Assembly (NCBI RefSeq): GCF_023278565.1
Contig: NC_064677.1
Location: forward strand, 6,076,001 to 6,140,000
Reading direction: 5' to 3'
Source of the DNA: Colletotrichum lupini
Taxonomy: Eukaryota > Ascomycota > Sordariomycetes > Glomerellales > Glomerellaceae
Length of the DNA: 64,000 bases
The translations under genes and the position numbers were made by a program. The notes beneath the pieces were generated by a model. That model worked only from the letters and a program-made list of their open reading frames with translations, was not told the origin of the DNA and searched no databases. Of the stretch, positions 34,122 through 46,849 are shown one piece after another. Positions within the stretch are counted from its first letter, which is position 1. Each line of letters starts with the position of its first letter.

Positions 34122-37100
34122 CTAATTAGTAATTAAATTCTATTATTATAAATTAGTAAAGTATCTCGCTACGTAAAAGAGACGACCTCTTAATACTATA
34201 TAGGATAGGAGATTTATACTAATTAACCTTACAGAAGTAAATAAAAAAGGAGGCGATTCTTAAATACCGCACGGAATTAAGTAATTATAGCCCTTTACTA
34301 CTTACGAGAGGTCGACGTTTATTATATTAAACTACGTTAATTAATAAAACTACTTAAGTAACTAGTTTTTTACTATCGCCCCGAGTAGCTTTTTTACTAA
34401 ATAACTTTTTTATAGCCGGCCTATAATTAGAAATTAACTAGTTAAATTAATAAAAAAAAATACTTATATAACGACTACTTACTTAATTAATTAGTATAAC
34501 GAACGAGCTTAATAATACGGTATAAAAAAGTACTACGTAATTAAAAAAGGGGATCTCTAAACGTAAATATTCTTATTTAGTAATAAAAGTAACTTTATAA
34601 GAGTTATTAAGCTAAGAGATTTATAGTATATAGAAAAGTTTATTACTATAAGGATTTTATAAGTACGACCTTAAGCCCGTAATTTAAATAACTTTTTTAT
34701 AGCTTTTTTAACTACCCCTTTAGTATTATTTAAGAATATAGTATAAAGAACGGTTTAATAAGAGAGGAGGGGATTTAAAGGTCCTAATAGTATCGAGTTA
34801 AGAGTATTATAAATCTTAGAGATTAACTTAAAAAAAAAGTAACTACCCTAAAGTAGTCCTACGACCTCTTATTAGAGTTATTATTAGCCTAAAAAAAGGC
34901 TAAAAAGACGAGGATTTAAGGAAAAAAGAAAAGAATTCTTTAGAGGGCTACTAAAAGGCTTCTTTTTATATTAGCTCTTAGCGCGAGATTATTAATTTTA
35001 AAAAATTAATTAAATAATAAAAGGGATCGCTAGTAAGCGATAATTACTTAACTATAATTAAGCTATAAAAAAGACTATTTAAAAAATATAAAATAAGGTA
35101 CCGAGAGGCCGTAAAAAATATAACTTTTAAGGTATTTAACCCTATTATATACGAGCGGTAAGTAAGTATTTTTAATAAGTTTTTAAAATTTACGATTTTA
35201 TAAAAAAGAGGGCTTAACTTCGTTAACCGTACTTAATAGCCTATATAGTTCTTAATAACTTATATAGCTCTTTTACGAGCCGCTCGGCGTTTATTTTTAA
35301 TTATTTTTACGGAATATTACCCTAAAAGAGGTAGGTTAAGGAAGGAAGCTATTTAGAGATTATAAAAAGTATAAGGCTTAGGAAGCTAGAAGTATATAGG
35401 ATAGCGGAAATTAATAACTAGTAAAGATCCCGAGACTAATTACTATATCTTTTTATAATAATATAAACGTTTACTATTACTATTATTAAAAGGAACTACT
35501 AAAACCTACCCTTTTATACTAAATAAAAAAGAGGATCTTAGTAAGTATAATAACTAGTAATTTAAAAAAGTAGTAGTAATTACTAAAAATAATAAAAACG
35601 AGAGTAGTAGCGAGACGGTAAGAGGAAGTAGGAATTTCTTAAACCCCGATAAATTCGTTAGGTAGTAAAAGTACGGATTTACTATAACTAGCGCGCGGAT
35701 TAAATATATCCTTATTAAAATTAAATACGCTAGCGACTATTAATATAAATATAAACTAGAGTACGACCCTTAGTAAGTTAAGGTAAAGAAAAAGAGAACG
35801 AAACCCGATCCTAAATAAAATCCTAATCCCTTATAAATAGGTAAATATTAACCCGGATTATTAGGGGACGTAGATATATAGAATCGCAAATTAGCCTAAT
35901 AATAAGTAAATTAACGCGGTATTAATCTATTTAACTAAGGTTTATAAAAAAAAGGGGTTATAAGAGTAATTTTTATTTTATAAAATTATAAACGACCTTA
36001 GTTACTAGCTAAATAAATAGTTCGCGAGCATAAGTTTAAAAATTATAAAAATAGTTAATAAATTCCTTTATAAGCGAGGGGTATTACTAGCGTAATTATA
36101 ATTATAAAAGCTATATAAAATACTAGTAGCGATAATTATAAAGGAGGAATTCGTATTATAGAACTAAGTATAGGTCGATAAAGCGTATAATCGCTTTTAT
36201 AAATTTAAAAAAAGGGTAAACGACCTAGATTTCCTCCTTATAATTACTAACGGAAATCTATTATTATAAAAGGATATACTGGGGTAAAATATAGTATTAG
36301 AAGTACGATAATCGATAATTCTACTTATTTCAATCTATAACTTATTACCGCTATTAATACGAAATTCGGCACCGATCGGCTAATAAAAAAAGAGGTAAAC
36401 GACCCGAAATTACTAATAGTACGTAGCGACGTAGGGATCGCATATAAATACCGAAAATCTAGTAATAAATATAAAATAATTTATAAATTTTTAAAAGATC
36501 TTCTTAAAAGAGAAATTATATTCTAGGGGGAAGTATAAGGTCTTATAAGAAACCTTAACGATATTTTACGATTATTATAAAAAAGTCGGAATTAGGGAAT
36601 ACTAATACTATTCGGTAATTAATATCGTATTTATAAGCAAAGCCTCTAATTATTATTACGAAGCGGTACGTAATTTTAATTAAAATAACTTTTTTAGTAT
36701 AATTAATATAATCCAAAGCCGCTTCGAGACTTATAATAAGAACTTAGAGCTCTTATTTAAGCTACGAGCGATTTTTTTTATATTTATAGCTAGGATAATA
36801 GAGGGTAAATTGCGAGTAAAGATCCTTAAAGGGCTTATTAATTAAATTAATAAGCTAGTAAAAACCTAGCTAAATAAGGGGATAAACGAGCGGAAAGTTA
36901 GATATTTTTATACCGTAGTTTAGTATATATTAAAAATAAAAATAACCCTATACTAAGTACCCAAAGACTACGAGACGCTCTACTCGAGGCTAAGATTTAG
37001 TTTTAATATTAAAATAAGAATACTACGCTAAACTTATTTCTAAATATACGACGGCCCTTATTAATAATATTAAGTCGATTAAACATATAATAAAAAAAGA

Positions 37101-40100
37101 AAAGAGGCTAGATATAGTAATTATTAATAAAGAGGCCTAAATTCGTTAAATAGATAGAGATTTAACTTATGGGTAGGGTAATAAAAAAAGTAATACTATA
37201 TTTATAAAAAGGATAAATATTAATTAAATAACTACTCTAAAAAAGAGCGTATTAAATTATATAAATAATATAAAAAGTCGAGGGTAGTAAATAGTAAAAC
37301 TAGCCCTCGTTAGTTTAATTAATTCTTTGTTATATATAAAAGTAGATCCGGGGGTATAGAACTTAGTAATAGTAGTTAAAATAGCGGCCTAAAGTATATA
37401 CCCCCTATAAGAGATTTAGAAAATAAAAAAGATCTTACCCCCTATACTAACGAATTAGATTATAACGAAATTAATAAGGTTAATTACTCTTTTTTTACCC
37501 TATTAAGCTCCGGAGGATATACGAAGCTAAACGAATAAAAAGTAGTAAAAGCTCTTAATAAATAGGCTTTTATTTATAAATAATAAGGGAAGGTCCCTTA
37601 AATAACGGATATAGAGGCGGCTAAAAGGGCGAATCTAATAGGGCCGAAGCCTATTCTCTTAATAATTAAAGAGAAAACGCTATCTCTCTTAATATCTAAA
37701 AAAAAGGAACATAGTACTAAGTAAATCTAGGGGTAACTAGAGGGGTCCTTTTTATATTACTTAGATCCCTCGTATACTAAGCTTATATAAGTATTCTATA
37801 TAAATAAAAGGTACGGCCTAGATAATTTTTATAAGATTATTTTAAATACTAAGGTATCGTAATAATTAACTAGAGGAAAAGGGTAATTCTAAGTATTATA
37901 AAAAATCGTATTAGTAATACTTAATACGTTAATAGCGGGTATTACGAGGATTAGTTTTAGCCTAAGTAAGGAAATCGTTACCCTAAGTATAATAGAAGTA
38001 GAAACGTATTTCGGAACGATAACTTTCTATATTTTACTTATTAATACCCTATTTCTCCTATATTTAAAAAATATAAATCGACTAAGTATTATATTTAATA
38101 ATACGAAAAATAGAATTTTTAGTAATAAGTACTTCGAAATAGTTAAATAACAATAGGGGTATACGTTTATAAAGCTTATTAACGATACGAAGTTAATTAA
38201 TTACTTAACGGAAAGTAAGCTTAGAAAACTATATTAGAGATTCGGGTACCCGTCGGTTACGAGGCTATATAACCTCCTAAAGTAATTAAGTAATAATAAT
38301 ATTAAAATAGGGGCGCTAGAGTAGTTAACGAAAGTATATTACTAATACTAAATAAATGCGCAGAGCTTATATAAATTTAAGTTTAAATTACGTAATAAGC
38401 TTAACTTTAACTAGGAAATCGTCGTCGATATCTTTTATTTAAATAGTCGGCTAGTACTATATATAATTAACGTAGCTATATTTTTTTAAATAAGGCAATT
38501 CTTCCGGGATCTATAAGTAAAAATAGTATAAGTAGCCCTACGAAAAAGCTAAATCGATATATACTAAGGACCGCTAAACGGTATTAGAACCGACGCTAGT
38601 ACTAGCTTTAAATTAGTAAAATTTAAGGATAATACGACGGCCTACGGTATATAGCTAAAAGTCGTACCCGTTAAAGCGCACTATAGTATTAAAAAGGTAA
38701 AAAGGGCATACTAATAGTTAAAAAGGGCGTTTAGAATTATTAAAAAGGAAAATCCGGATTTTACTAACGACGAATGCCTCTAAATAGTACTTAAATACTA
38801 TAACGATACTATAGGGCCTAACGGACTTATACTAACGCTATTAGTATTTAAAATATATTTAAAAACGACCTTAGCCTCGCTACTATCGCTAGGCATAAGT
38901 TAATAAGCCCGAGTAATTAAAAAAATAATATAAGTACTGCGCGAGGTAAGTATAAAAAGGTAAGTTAACGAGGTAATTACTATACGTAATAGGCCCGATA
39001 TAGGGGATAATCTAAATATATTATTAAATTCGGATATACGAGTATAGCGCGAAATTACTTAATAATAGGCTAAGCTATATAAGTTAATTTCTATTAACGA
39101 GCGCTCTTATATAGTCATAAGGGATCGTAACTAGCTACTTAAAATATTAATTATAATAATTAGACCGTACTATATAGATCTTAACGAAGTAATTTCTAAC
39201 TTATAAAAAAAAGAAGAGCTAGGGGAAACTATATGACCCGTAGTAGAGGCATAGGAAATTATCCTTAACGAAATCGTTATAATAGTATTAATAAACGACG
39301 AGGAAGAGGAAATTACTAAAAGGGTACTAATATTACTAGCGAGACGTTATAAAAGATTATAATAATAAGCCCTAACGTAGTAATTTATTATTAATAACGA
39401 GGTAATTAATACTTTTTATATAATAAAAGAGAAAGCTAATTTTAAGTTAGTAATTAAACTACGTAAAGAAGGCGTAATTATAATTATTAAAAAGCCGTAT
39501 AAGGGATTAGATTTTATCGAAGTAAATACTCTTCGCAATCGAGGGGTCTATCGATTTATCCTATACGACTTAGAAAAATATATAAACCTCTATATATTTA
39601 AATTACGAATAGTTCGTAAGATTAAAGGGAAAGGAATACCCTAGCCGTATAAGAAGTCTAAATACGTAATTTAGGAGTATAGCGACGTTAAAAAAGCGAC
39701 GCTACTTATATAATTACTTATTATATAGCGCTATAGCTAACGATTAATAATAATATTAATAATATTGCTATAAAAGAAGGGATATAAAATTTAGAGCTAT
39801 AATATTACCTAGGCCTATACTTAATTAGTTATAGGGCTTATAAGGAAAATCCTAGCCTATTTACTAAAAGAAATAGTTAATAAGTACTTAGAAAGTACGA
39901 TTATTAAAGTACTTAAGCCACTATATAGGCTCGTAAAATCGGGTATTTATTAATAAGCTACTTATTACGATTTCTATATTAGTTAATTATTAATAGTTAC
40001 TTCTATATACGACCCGTGCTTATTAGTTATAGAGTATAAAAGCGACTAATTTAGGATTATTAAAATATAGACTAACGATATATTAAGCCTATCCGATATT

Positions 40101-40559
40101 AATTTTATAAAAAAAGAGGATAAGGAGCTTTAAAAAGCGGGCTTCGTAGCGAAGCTAAAAAAGGTCCTTATAATAAATACCCCCTTAATATTTAATAGCG
40201 GGATTCTTATAATTAAAAAAGAAACCGTCGTTTTTTAATAAAAGGGGTAGGACGAGAAGATTAACCTCGTTAACCCGAATATAATTAATATTAAAAAGCG
40301 GTATAAGGCTAAGCTTATATAAGAAGTATATATTACGAGTATTTATTAGCCTAAGGCGACTTTTAACTACGCTAGGGTAGCGTAAGCTATAAATCTAACT
40401 AAATAAGACGTTAAAATACTTAATAAGCGGCTTAAGTAGTAGTAAACGAATCTTAATCGAGGTCTTATTTATTACCTAATTAACTTTACGATTAGTAAGC
40501 TCTACGTCTTTATTAATAAGTTATTTATAAAGAATAATAACCTTATTTCGTAATTAAAG

Positions 40560-41021
40560 TATATTATTATCCTAACTAACAAGAGTATAAGCAAGAGCGA
40601 ATTTACTATATATAATAATATAATCTACTACTTATTAACTAAAAATAAGCGGGTAACGAGAAGTATACTAGCGTTAGAGGTTTATAATATAGTTAACGGT
40701 ATTAACCTCTCTTATACGATTTTAATAACGCTAAAGAAAATTACTAATCGAATTAGCCTTTTACTTATTTTAATAGTTATTTATACCGATTCTTACTCGC
40801 TATATAAATACCTTATTAAATTAAGAACGATAAAAAAAAAGAGGCTTATAATAAATATTATAGTTCTTAAGTAATCGTATAAAAAGCGTAAGATACTTAA
40901 GATCCGTTAGATTAATAATAAAAATAACCTCGTAGACGTTTTTATAAAAATAGTACTTAATAAGGGATTAAAGTAATTCGTAAGTAGTAAAAAAGTTATT
41001 ATACGAATAGAGGGATAGGTT
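40560..41021 (+). pseudogene. Degenerate Copia RNase H region
   Basis: The plus-strand frame containing GAT at 40788 reads continuously through RNase H-like sequence with a handful of in-frame stops (Gln to stop and Trp to stop types). It ends some 110 bp before the right LTR. This is the only coding domain of the element I can recognise with confidence. Confidence 0.75.
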
Positions 41022-41108
41022 ATATAAAAAGAGTAAAAAAAAGGGGGAAAAAGAAATAACTTAATAAACGGGCCCGAGGTTAAATTATACCTCTAACCGT
41101 AGCGGTTA

Positions 41109-41131
41109 AATTAATAAAAAAAAGAGAAAGT
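41109..41131 (+). other. Polypurine tract of the retrotransposon
   Basis: A purine-rich run, AAAAAAAAGAGAAAG with purine-rich flanks, lies immediately upstream of the right LTR, where plus-strand priming takes place in LTR elements. Original G residues may have become A by RIP. Confidence 0.6.
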
Positions 41132-41134
41132 TAA

Positions 41135-41339
41135 TATTAAATTAGAAGTCTAATTCGACCGTAGTATATAGCCGACTATATAGGGGCTAATTAAGGGCCC
41201 TATTTACGATTATTATAGCTAGCCTAACCTACGGTTAGAACCTCCTTTTTATACTTATTACGTAGATATTTAGATAGTTTAATTAATCTCTTCGTTAACT
41301 ACGGTTCGAACTAACTACCCTGTAATAGGGATACTAATA
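41135..41339 (+). repeat. Right LTR (205 bp)
   Basis: It is colinear with the left LTR. Its inner (5') portion is the more mutated and its outer tip, CCCTGTAATAGGG, is the better preserved. Confidence 0.92.
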
Positions 41340-41344
41340 GTTAC
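41340..41344 (+). repeat. Target site duplication, right copy
   Basis: This GTTAC is identical to 33912-33916. The host coding sequence resumes at 41345 in the frame left at 33916. Confidence 0.9.
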
Positions 41345-43745
41345 TATTAAAACCGGTTTACTTTCACCAGAGTCTTGGCAAGGCGCGCTCACAATAACGA
41401 CGCCGGATAAGAGGGCGGATCGTAATACCACACAGCATCCGGCACTCTTTAGGAAAGACTTCCCTATCGATAGTGAAGTTCAATCGGCACGACTCTACAT
41501 CACCGCTCTCGGTATATACGAAGCAGAGCTCAACGGACAGCGCGTTGGGGATTATGTTCTCGCTCCCGGTTGGCAGTCATACGCGCATCGCCATGTTTAT
41601 GACACGTACGATATCACGAGTTTTCTGAAAGCAGGCGATAACGCCATTGGCGTGACCATCGGGGAAGGTTGGTTCTCGGGCCGACTCACATGGGGCGGCG
41701 GAATCAACAATGTCTACGGTGAGGATCTCGGACTGAAGTCTTTACTCAAGATCAGCTTCAAGAACGGAACGATCCAGTACATCGGCACCGACGAGATTTG
41801 GATGTCTACCGAAGCTCCTACTTATTCCTCCTCGATCTATGTCGGTGAATCCTTTGACTCGCGTCTCGTGCAGAAGGGGTGGTCGTCACCCGGCTTCGAG
41901 AACCAAAGTGCTTGGAAAGGTGTCCGGCCGACTCTTGGCCCGAGCCATCTAGTTCATGCTGACGGTCCTGGAATACGTCGCATCGAAGAAGTCACTCTGA
42001 AGAGCGTCACCTCCAGCCCCAAGGGCGCTACCTTGCTCGACTTTGGACAGAATCTCGTTGGGTGGCTGAAGATCAAAGTCGATGGGCCGAGTGGGACAAC
42101 AATCAAGCTCACGCACGCAGAGGTTCTCGAAAACGGCGAAATTGGGACGCGTCCTCTTCGAGGCGCTCTCCAGACAGACTACATCACTTTGGACGGCGAG
42201 GGCGAGCTGACATGGGAGCCCAAGTTCACATATCATGGATTCCGGTACGTCCAAGTCGAAGGATGGCCTCAGGAAACGTCGCTCGATAGCAACAGCGTCT
42301 CAGCCGTGGTAGTTCACACCGACCTAGCAAGAACTGGATACTTCAGGAGCAGCAATGATAAGCTCAATAGGCTGCACGAAAACGCCTTATGGTCTATGAA
42401 GGGCAACTTCATGAGCATTCCCACAGATTGCCCACAAAGAGACGAGAGATTAGGGTGGACTGGAGATGTCACTGCATTCGGGCCGACAAGTGTTTTCCTT
42501 TACGACACCTCCGGTTTCTGGAAAGGATGGATGAAGGACGTGAACGCTGAGCAGGCTGATGCTGGAGGTAAGAGGGCATAATAGATGGCTTGTCTGATTA
42601 ATAACTGACTAGCATGCTAAGGAATTCCTCCCGTCCTCATACCTCATGTCCCTCAGGGGTGGACAGCCAACGGATATCCACCGACCGCCATTTGGGGTGA
42701 CGTAGCTGTCATCCACCCATACAATATCTTTCAAGCCTTTGGCGATCGAGACCTTCTCCGTGAACACTGGCCAGGCGTCAAACTTTGGCTTGATCACGGT
42801 GTTAGGCGTGATTCCACTGGGCTCTGGGATCGTTCAACCTTTCAATTCGGTGACTGGCTCGATCCCCTTGCCCCGCCCTGGGATCCAGCTGCCTCACAAA
42901 CAAACAAGTTCCTGGTTGCCGACGCCTACCTTGTGCACGGAATTGGTCTAGCTGCACAGATGGCAGAATGGCTCGGGGAGACAGCAGACGCAGACCGATA
43001 TAATACAGCATACAGTAACCTCAAGACGAAGTTCCAGGCAGCATGGATCAACATAGATGGTACTATGGTGAGCGAAACTCAGACCGGACTTATCCTGCCT
43101 CTATACTTTGGCCTAATCCCGGACGCGCAAGTTGCAAACGCCACGCAACGTCTTCGGGCAATTATCGAACAAAATCAGTACAAGGTCGGAACCGGCTTCG
43201 CTGCGACACATTACCTTGGCCTCGGTCTCTCTGCGGTTAACGCGACAGATACATTCTATGGCATGATACAGCAAGAGGAAGTTCCCGGTTGGCTGTATCA
43301 AGTGAAAATGGGCGGCACAACTACGTAAGATTTTATTTTTGCTACTCTACAAAAACATCATGACTGACCCTGCCATAGATGGGAGAGATGGGACAGTATG
43401 CTCCCAGATGGTAAGATTAATCCTGGCGACATGACATCTTTTAATCACTATGCCTACGGCAGTGTTGCCGACTGGATGCATAAGACAATTGGCGGCATCT
43501 CGCCAGCAGCTCCGGGATACAAAAGAATCAGCATCGCACCCATTCCTGGAGGTATGCTCACCAACGCTGCCTGCTCCCTGTACACCCAGTATGGCCTGGT
43601 CTCGGCCGAATGGTGGCTTGAGTCTAGCAATTTTCGGTTGCAAGTCACTATCCCTCCGAATACTGTCGCAACGATCACGATTCCAGCAGTGGGGCGCAAA
43701 GCTGGAAGAACTACAGAGGTGGGAAGCGGAACTTATACATTCTAA

Positions 43746-44106
43746 TAGACAGTTCAAGGACTCGCTTCTTCAGGAGAAAGTAAAAAAGTGTAAGACATTC
43801 CGCCAATGTGATCTTAGCGTGTCCGAAGATTCGCATTATAGGAGTCCCGTCGTGATCCAGCATGTCAGAAAGTCAGAGTCAGTTCCAATTGAATTCAGAT
43901 CATTACCTGATAAATAACCTATGAAATATCCACGACTATTATCAGATGAAAATGATCTTTCTTCAGTTGATCCGATGTCAGAGATATGGAGCAAGCTTTA
44001 GATCGCGTCCATGTCAGACTATTTAGGTTGATAACAGTGTAGCCAGTCGCGTTGAAAGATGCCATGACCCCGCATGGTCATCGTCTTTGAGATTTCTTCG
44101 CAGCAC
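43746..44106. other. Convergent intergenic region between GH78 and GH28
   Basis: This 361 bp separates the two stop codons and must hold both 3' UTRs. No gene is seen. Confidence 0.5.
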
Positions 44107-45657
44107 TCAGCTACATTCAAAGCCATGTACAGAGACAACATCTCGGCACCGGTACTTGGTAATATCAGCCCCGGTTGTAGTGTTCTTCAAGTCAACGTCC
44201 TCGATAGTGATGTCTACACAGCCGCCCGAACCTTGGCTGCAGTTCATATCCGCAACGTAACTGGATGCGCCATCGCCGACCCAGTTGCGAATCGTCATGT
44301 CTGAAATCTTGAACGTGCTGCTTTCGCAGTCTCCCTGTTGGCCACTGAAGCTAGTACATTGACCAATGAGAAAAGGTGCCTCTCGTGTCGCAGTGAGGTC
44401 AAAGTCATAGAGGGCTAGAGAAGCTATTAGTGTATTCCTACATATGTATTTGGAAGGCTCGTGTGGTAATGACATGGTGACTTACTCGCATTCTTGAGGT
44501 CTTGGATCAGATCAATTAGCAAGTCTTGTTCAGGTTCAAAATGAAAGCTTGGAAGCTTTCTAGGCTTTCTAGGATTCACTCACATCCAACACCGCCTCCA
44601 CCTCCATTAGGGGGGTAGGAAACCTGATCTCCAGTCCACGTCTTCACATATGCGCCATACCGAGTCCCCAAGCCCTTGATACGCCTCACAGTCACGTTTT
44701 CAACGCGCTCGAACTCGTTCTTATACTGGCCAAGACTGCCAAAGGCTATACCCAGAGAGTGATCCATGGTGGAGTCTTCAATGAGGATGTTGGTAGAGTT
44801 GCCTTTAATGGCAATCGCATCGTCGCCATTTCGGATGTACATATTGCGGAACGTGATGCGGTCCGAGTCAATGGTGTCTGCGCCGTCCGTGTTCCTGGCA
44901 GGGTACCCGTTGTTGGTAGTGCTGTTGATGTATACGCCGTCGAATAGCACGTTCTGCGAGTGCATTATTGCCATGGTCCACATCTGACTCTGGACCATGC
45001 GTACGTTTCTCACTGTCATGCCTGACGCTTTCCAGATTGCTAGGGCATGAGGGCGGTCGGGGTAGTTGGACTGGCCTTTGACTAGGTTGTACCTGAACCA
45101 AGGGTGTCAGTACGAGTTGGACGGATCTTGTTGAGAATCGAGATACTGACCAGGTCTGTCCGTTACCGTCCAAGGTTCCATATCCAAAGCCGTTAACTGT
45201 GATGTTCTTCCCGCCCAGGAACCACGCCGCAGAGCCGTTTTGGAAACCGGTCGGCTGCGGGTTACTGAGCCAGTAGTCGGTGTCTTTGCTCCACTACGTA
45301 TCAAGCGGAAGTGATCAGTACGTATAGATGGCTCATAACAGGAGTAGTGAGGTTATCTAATCTCACCACCAAGGTCCCATGGATCTCGATCTGGGTATTC
45401 TCCAGATCAGTCGTGGTCATCATCTTTTCAATATTGTACGTCGTGTTGGAGAAGACAATCCGGCGATTCTTACGGCATTCCTTGAAGGCTGCAAGGGTGG
45501 CTGGGGAATCATCGGAGCCGTCATTGTTGGCCTCAACGGTACAAGTGTAAACGGCTCTGTCTTCGAGGACGTTGTTCGGAGAAGCCAAGACTGTAGAGGA
45601 AAGGCCATGTAGGGTGAACAAAAGCACGGCCCAACTGAGGTCAAGATTGGGGAGCAT
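44107..45657 (-). CDS. GH28 exo-polygalacturonase-type pectinase with a 15 nt microexon
   Basis: Exons are 45367-45657, 45151-45293, 44584-45092, 44486-44500 and 44107-44414, giving 421 residues. All introns are GT..AG, 58-83 nt. A signal peptide covers residues 1-25. GH28 motifs are present: NTDG near 211, NGDD near 234, a His in DHSLGIAFGS near 256 (in place of the usual GHG), and RYGAYVK near 292. The microexon encodes about five residues and joins GGVG-Y to LKNATLYDFDLT, restoring the strand that follows the active site. Several N-x-S/T sites fit a secreted glycoprotein. The DHS variant and the loop pattern suggest exo action on galacturonans or rhamnogalacturonan, which is inference. The interrupted rhamnosidase lies tail to tail 361 bp away. 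Confidence 0.88.
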
Positions 45658-46849
45658 CGCGGCAACTGGGAGTCGAAGCTGAATCGATGGGGATTTGAAG
45701 ACGACTCAAGCAGAGAATAGTGCTATCTGGTCGGTACAACTTATACAACTATCGATAGCCAAAGACATGGTGACGATCATCGAGAAGCATATGCTGTTGC
45801 CCGGCATCTGTTCAGGGGCTTCGGCATGATGGTAGTCAACGAGGGTGTCACTCGCTGGCAATTGCGACGGCTTCTGCGAAGCTAGATCAAGAAGTGTGAC
45901 GATGCCTTCCTTGTGCAGAAGCACTTAGTTGCGAGCCAAGAGCATGAAAGGCAACTTCGTGAACATGAAGATTGATTTACTGTAAGAATACATATCCCGC
46001 CACCGATACCGGCCTTTCTCTCAATTGGTGGACTTCATCGCGGCCACCCGCCATCGGGGGATAAAAGCACGAATTCCATGGACGACATCCCCAGATGTGA
46101 CATCTTCGACCGATGACCTTCCCTTCCTCCGTACTGCTGGTTTCCTGTCAGCCGACCCCGCAAAATACACCTTTCGTCCCAATACAGAAGTACCCCGATT
46201 ATGGACGATGAGCGGGTTACGGCCCATTAAGGGATGATAGGTGGGCATTCCCGGAAGATATAGCCAAGACAAATCCCGCCAAGGCACGGGGCTGATTGCA
46301 TCAGCCCGCCGTCGATACCCCGGATCTCCGAGATATGCACAGCTCGGGTTCCTGCAGGAATTACCGCTGCGACAGACAGGTTGTCGAGATTGCTGCCATG
46401 TGCGCTCCCGCCACTTTCTCACGAATCTCTGAACAGTCTCGCGAAAGTCATCGTCTCTTGGCGGCTCATCCAACTCTTCTTAGTCTCGTCGCTAGTTACG
46501 TGGCGCAATCATAATGGTTTTCCTCGGACGACGTCATAAATCTTGTCACCCTCATGGCTTGAGCACTTTCAGTCGGCCGTCTCAGCCCACCCCAAACTAA
46601 TTCCTTGGTAGCTGATTGTTCACAGCGTCATGAGAATTGGATTACTGAATCCGAATAGCGTTTTATTGGGCAGACTATTCGATGGCTAGGTTTGGCTATA
46701 TCCAAAGATGAAGTAGATACACACTTTATTGGCTCTATGCACAGCTCTACAGGATATATAAAGGAAATGTTTTGTCCCATAACCACATCAAAGTGATGCA
46801 ACCATTATTACATATACACACGCACACGACCCTCAGCTAGACAGCCAGC
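45658..46849. other. Intergenic region between GH28 and chitin deacetylase
   Basis: The left part is the GH28 promoter. The longest frame (46021-46473, minus) begins from TTG and has no family signal, so I do not call it. I see no repeat or RNA gene. Confidence 0.45.

Larger units (their letters stand above)
33917..41339 (+). mobile_element. Full-length RIP-mutated Ty1/Copia-type LTR retrotransposon
   Basis: The element is 7423 bp with two 205 bp direct LTRs and flanking GTTAC duplications. A purine-rich tract precedes the right LTR. Near the 3' end the plus frame from about 40560 to 41020 reads as a Ty1/Copia RNase H: motifs such as TDSYSLYKYLIKL are recognisable, with TAA/TAG stops where Gln or Trp codons are expected. 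RNase H at the extreme 3' end of the internal region fits the Copia order. The rest of gag-pol is too degraded to delimit. Base changes between the LTRs are all C/T or G/A, as RIP produces. The orientation is the same as the host gene. The primer-binding site cannot be read. Confidence 0.92.
33618..43745 (+). pseudogene. GH78 alpha-L-rhamnosidase interrupted by a retrotransposon
   Basis: Coding parts are 33618-33916, then after the element 41345-42567, 42622-43324 and 43379-43745. They total 2592 nt, or 863 residues, with no stop or frameshift and two 54 nt GT..AG introns. A beta-sandwich N-terminus has SWRFEG near residue 30. The rhamnosidase N domain contains LYITALGIYEAELNGQRVG. The catalytic (alpha/alpha)6 barrel has DCPQRDERLGWTGD near 460, holding the general acid region, and TTTWERW near 743, holding the expected general base Glu. 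No signal peptide is seen, so the ancestral enzyme probably cleaved terminal rhamnose inside the cell. With the 7.4 kb insertion after codon 99, translation reads a few residues into the LTR and stops, so the gene should be inactive unless the element is removed from the RNA. The 3' part retains ATGs but no promoter is evident. Confidence 0.92.

Noticed and set aside
46021..46473. 150-codon minus frame
   Set aside because: It begins from TTG, not ATG, has no family signal, and overlaps plus-strand frames of equal quality.
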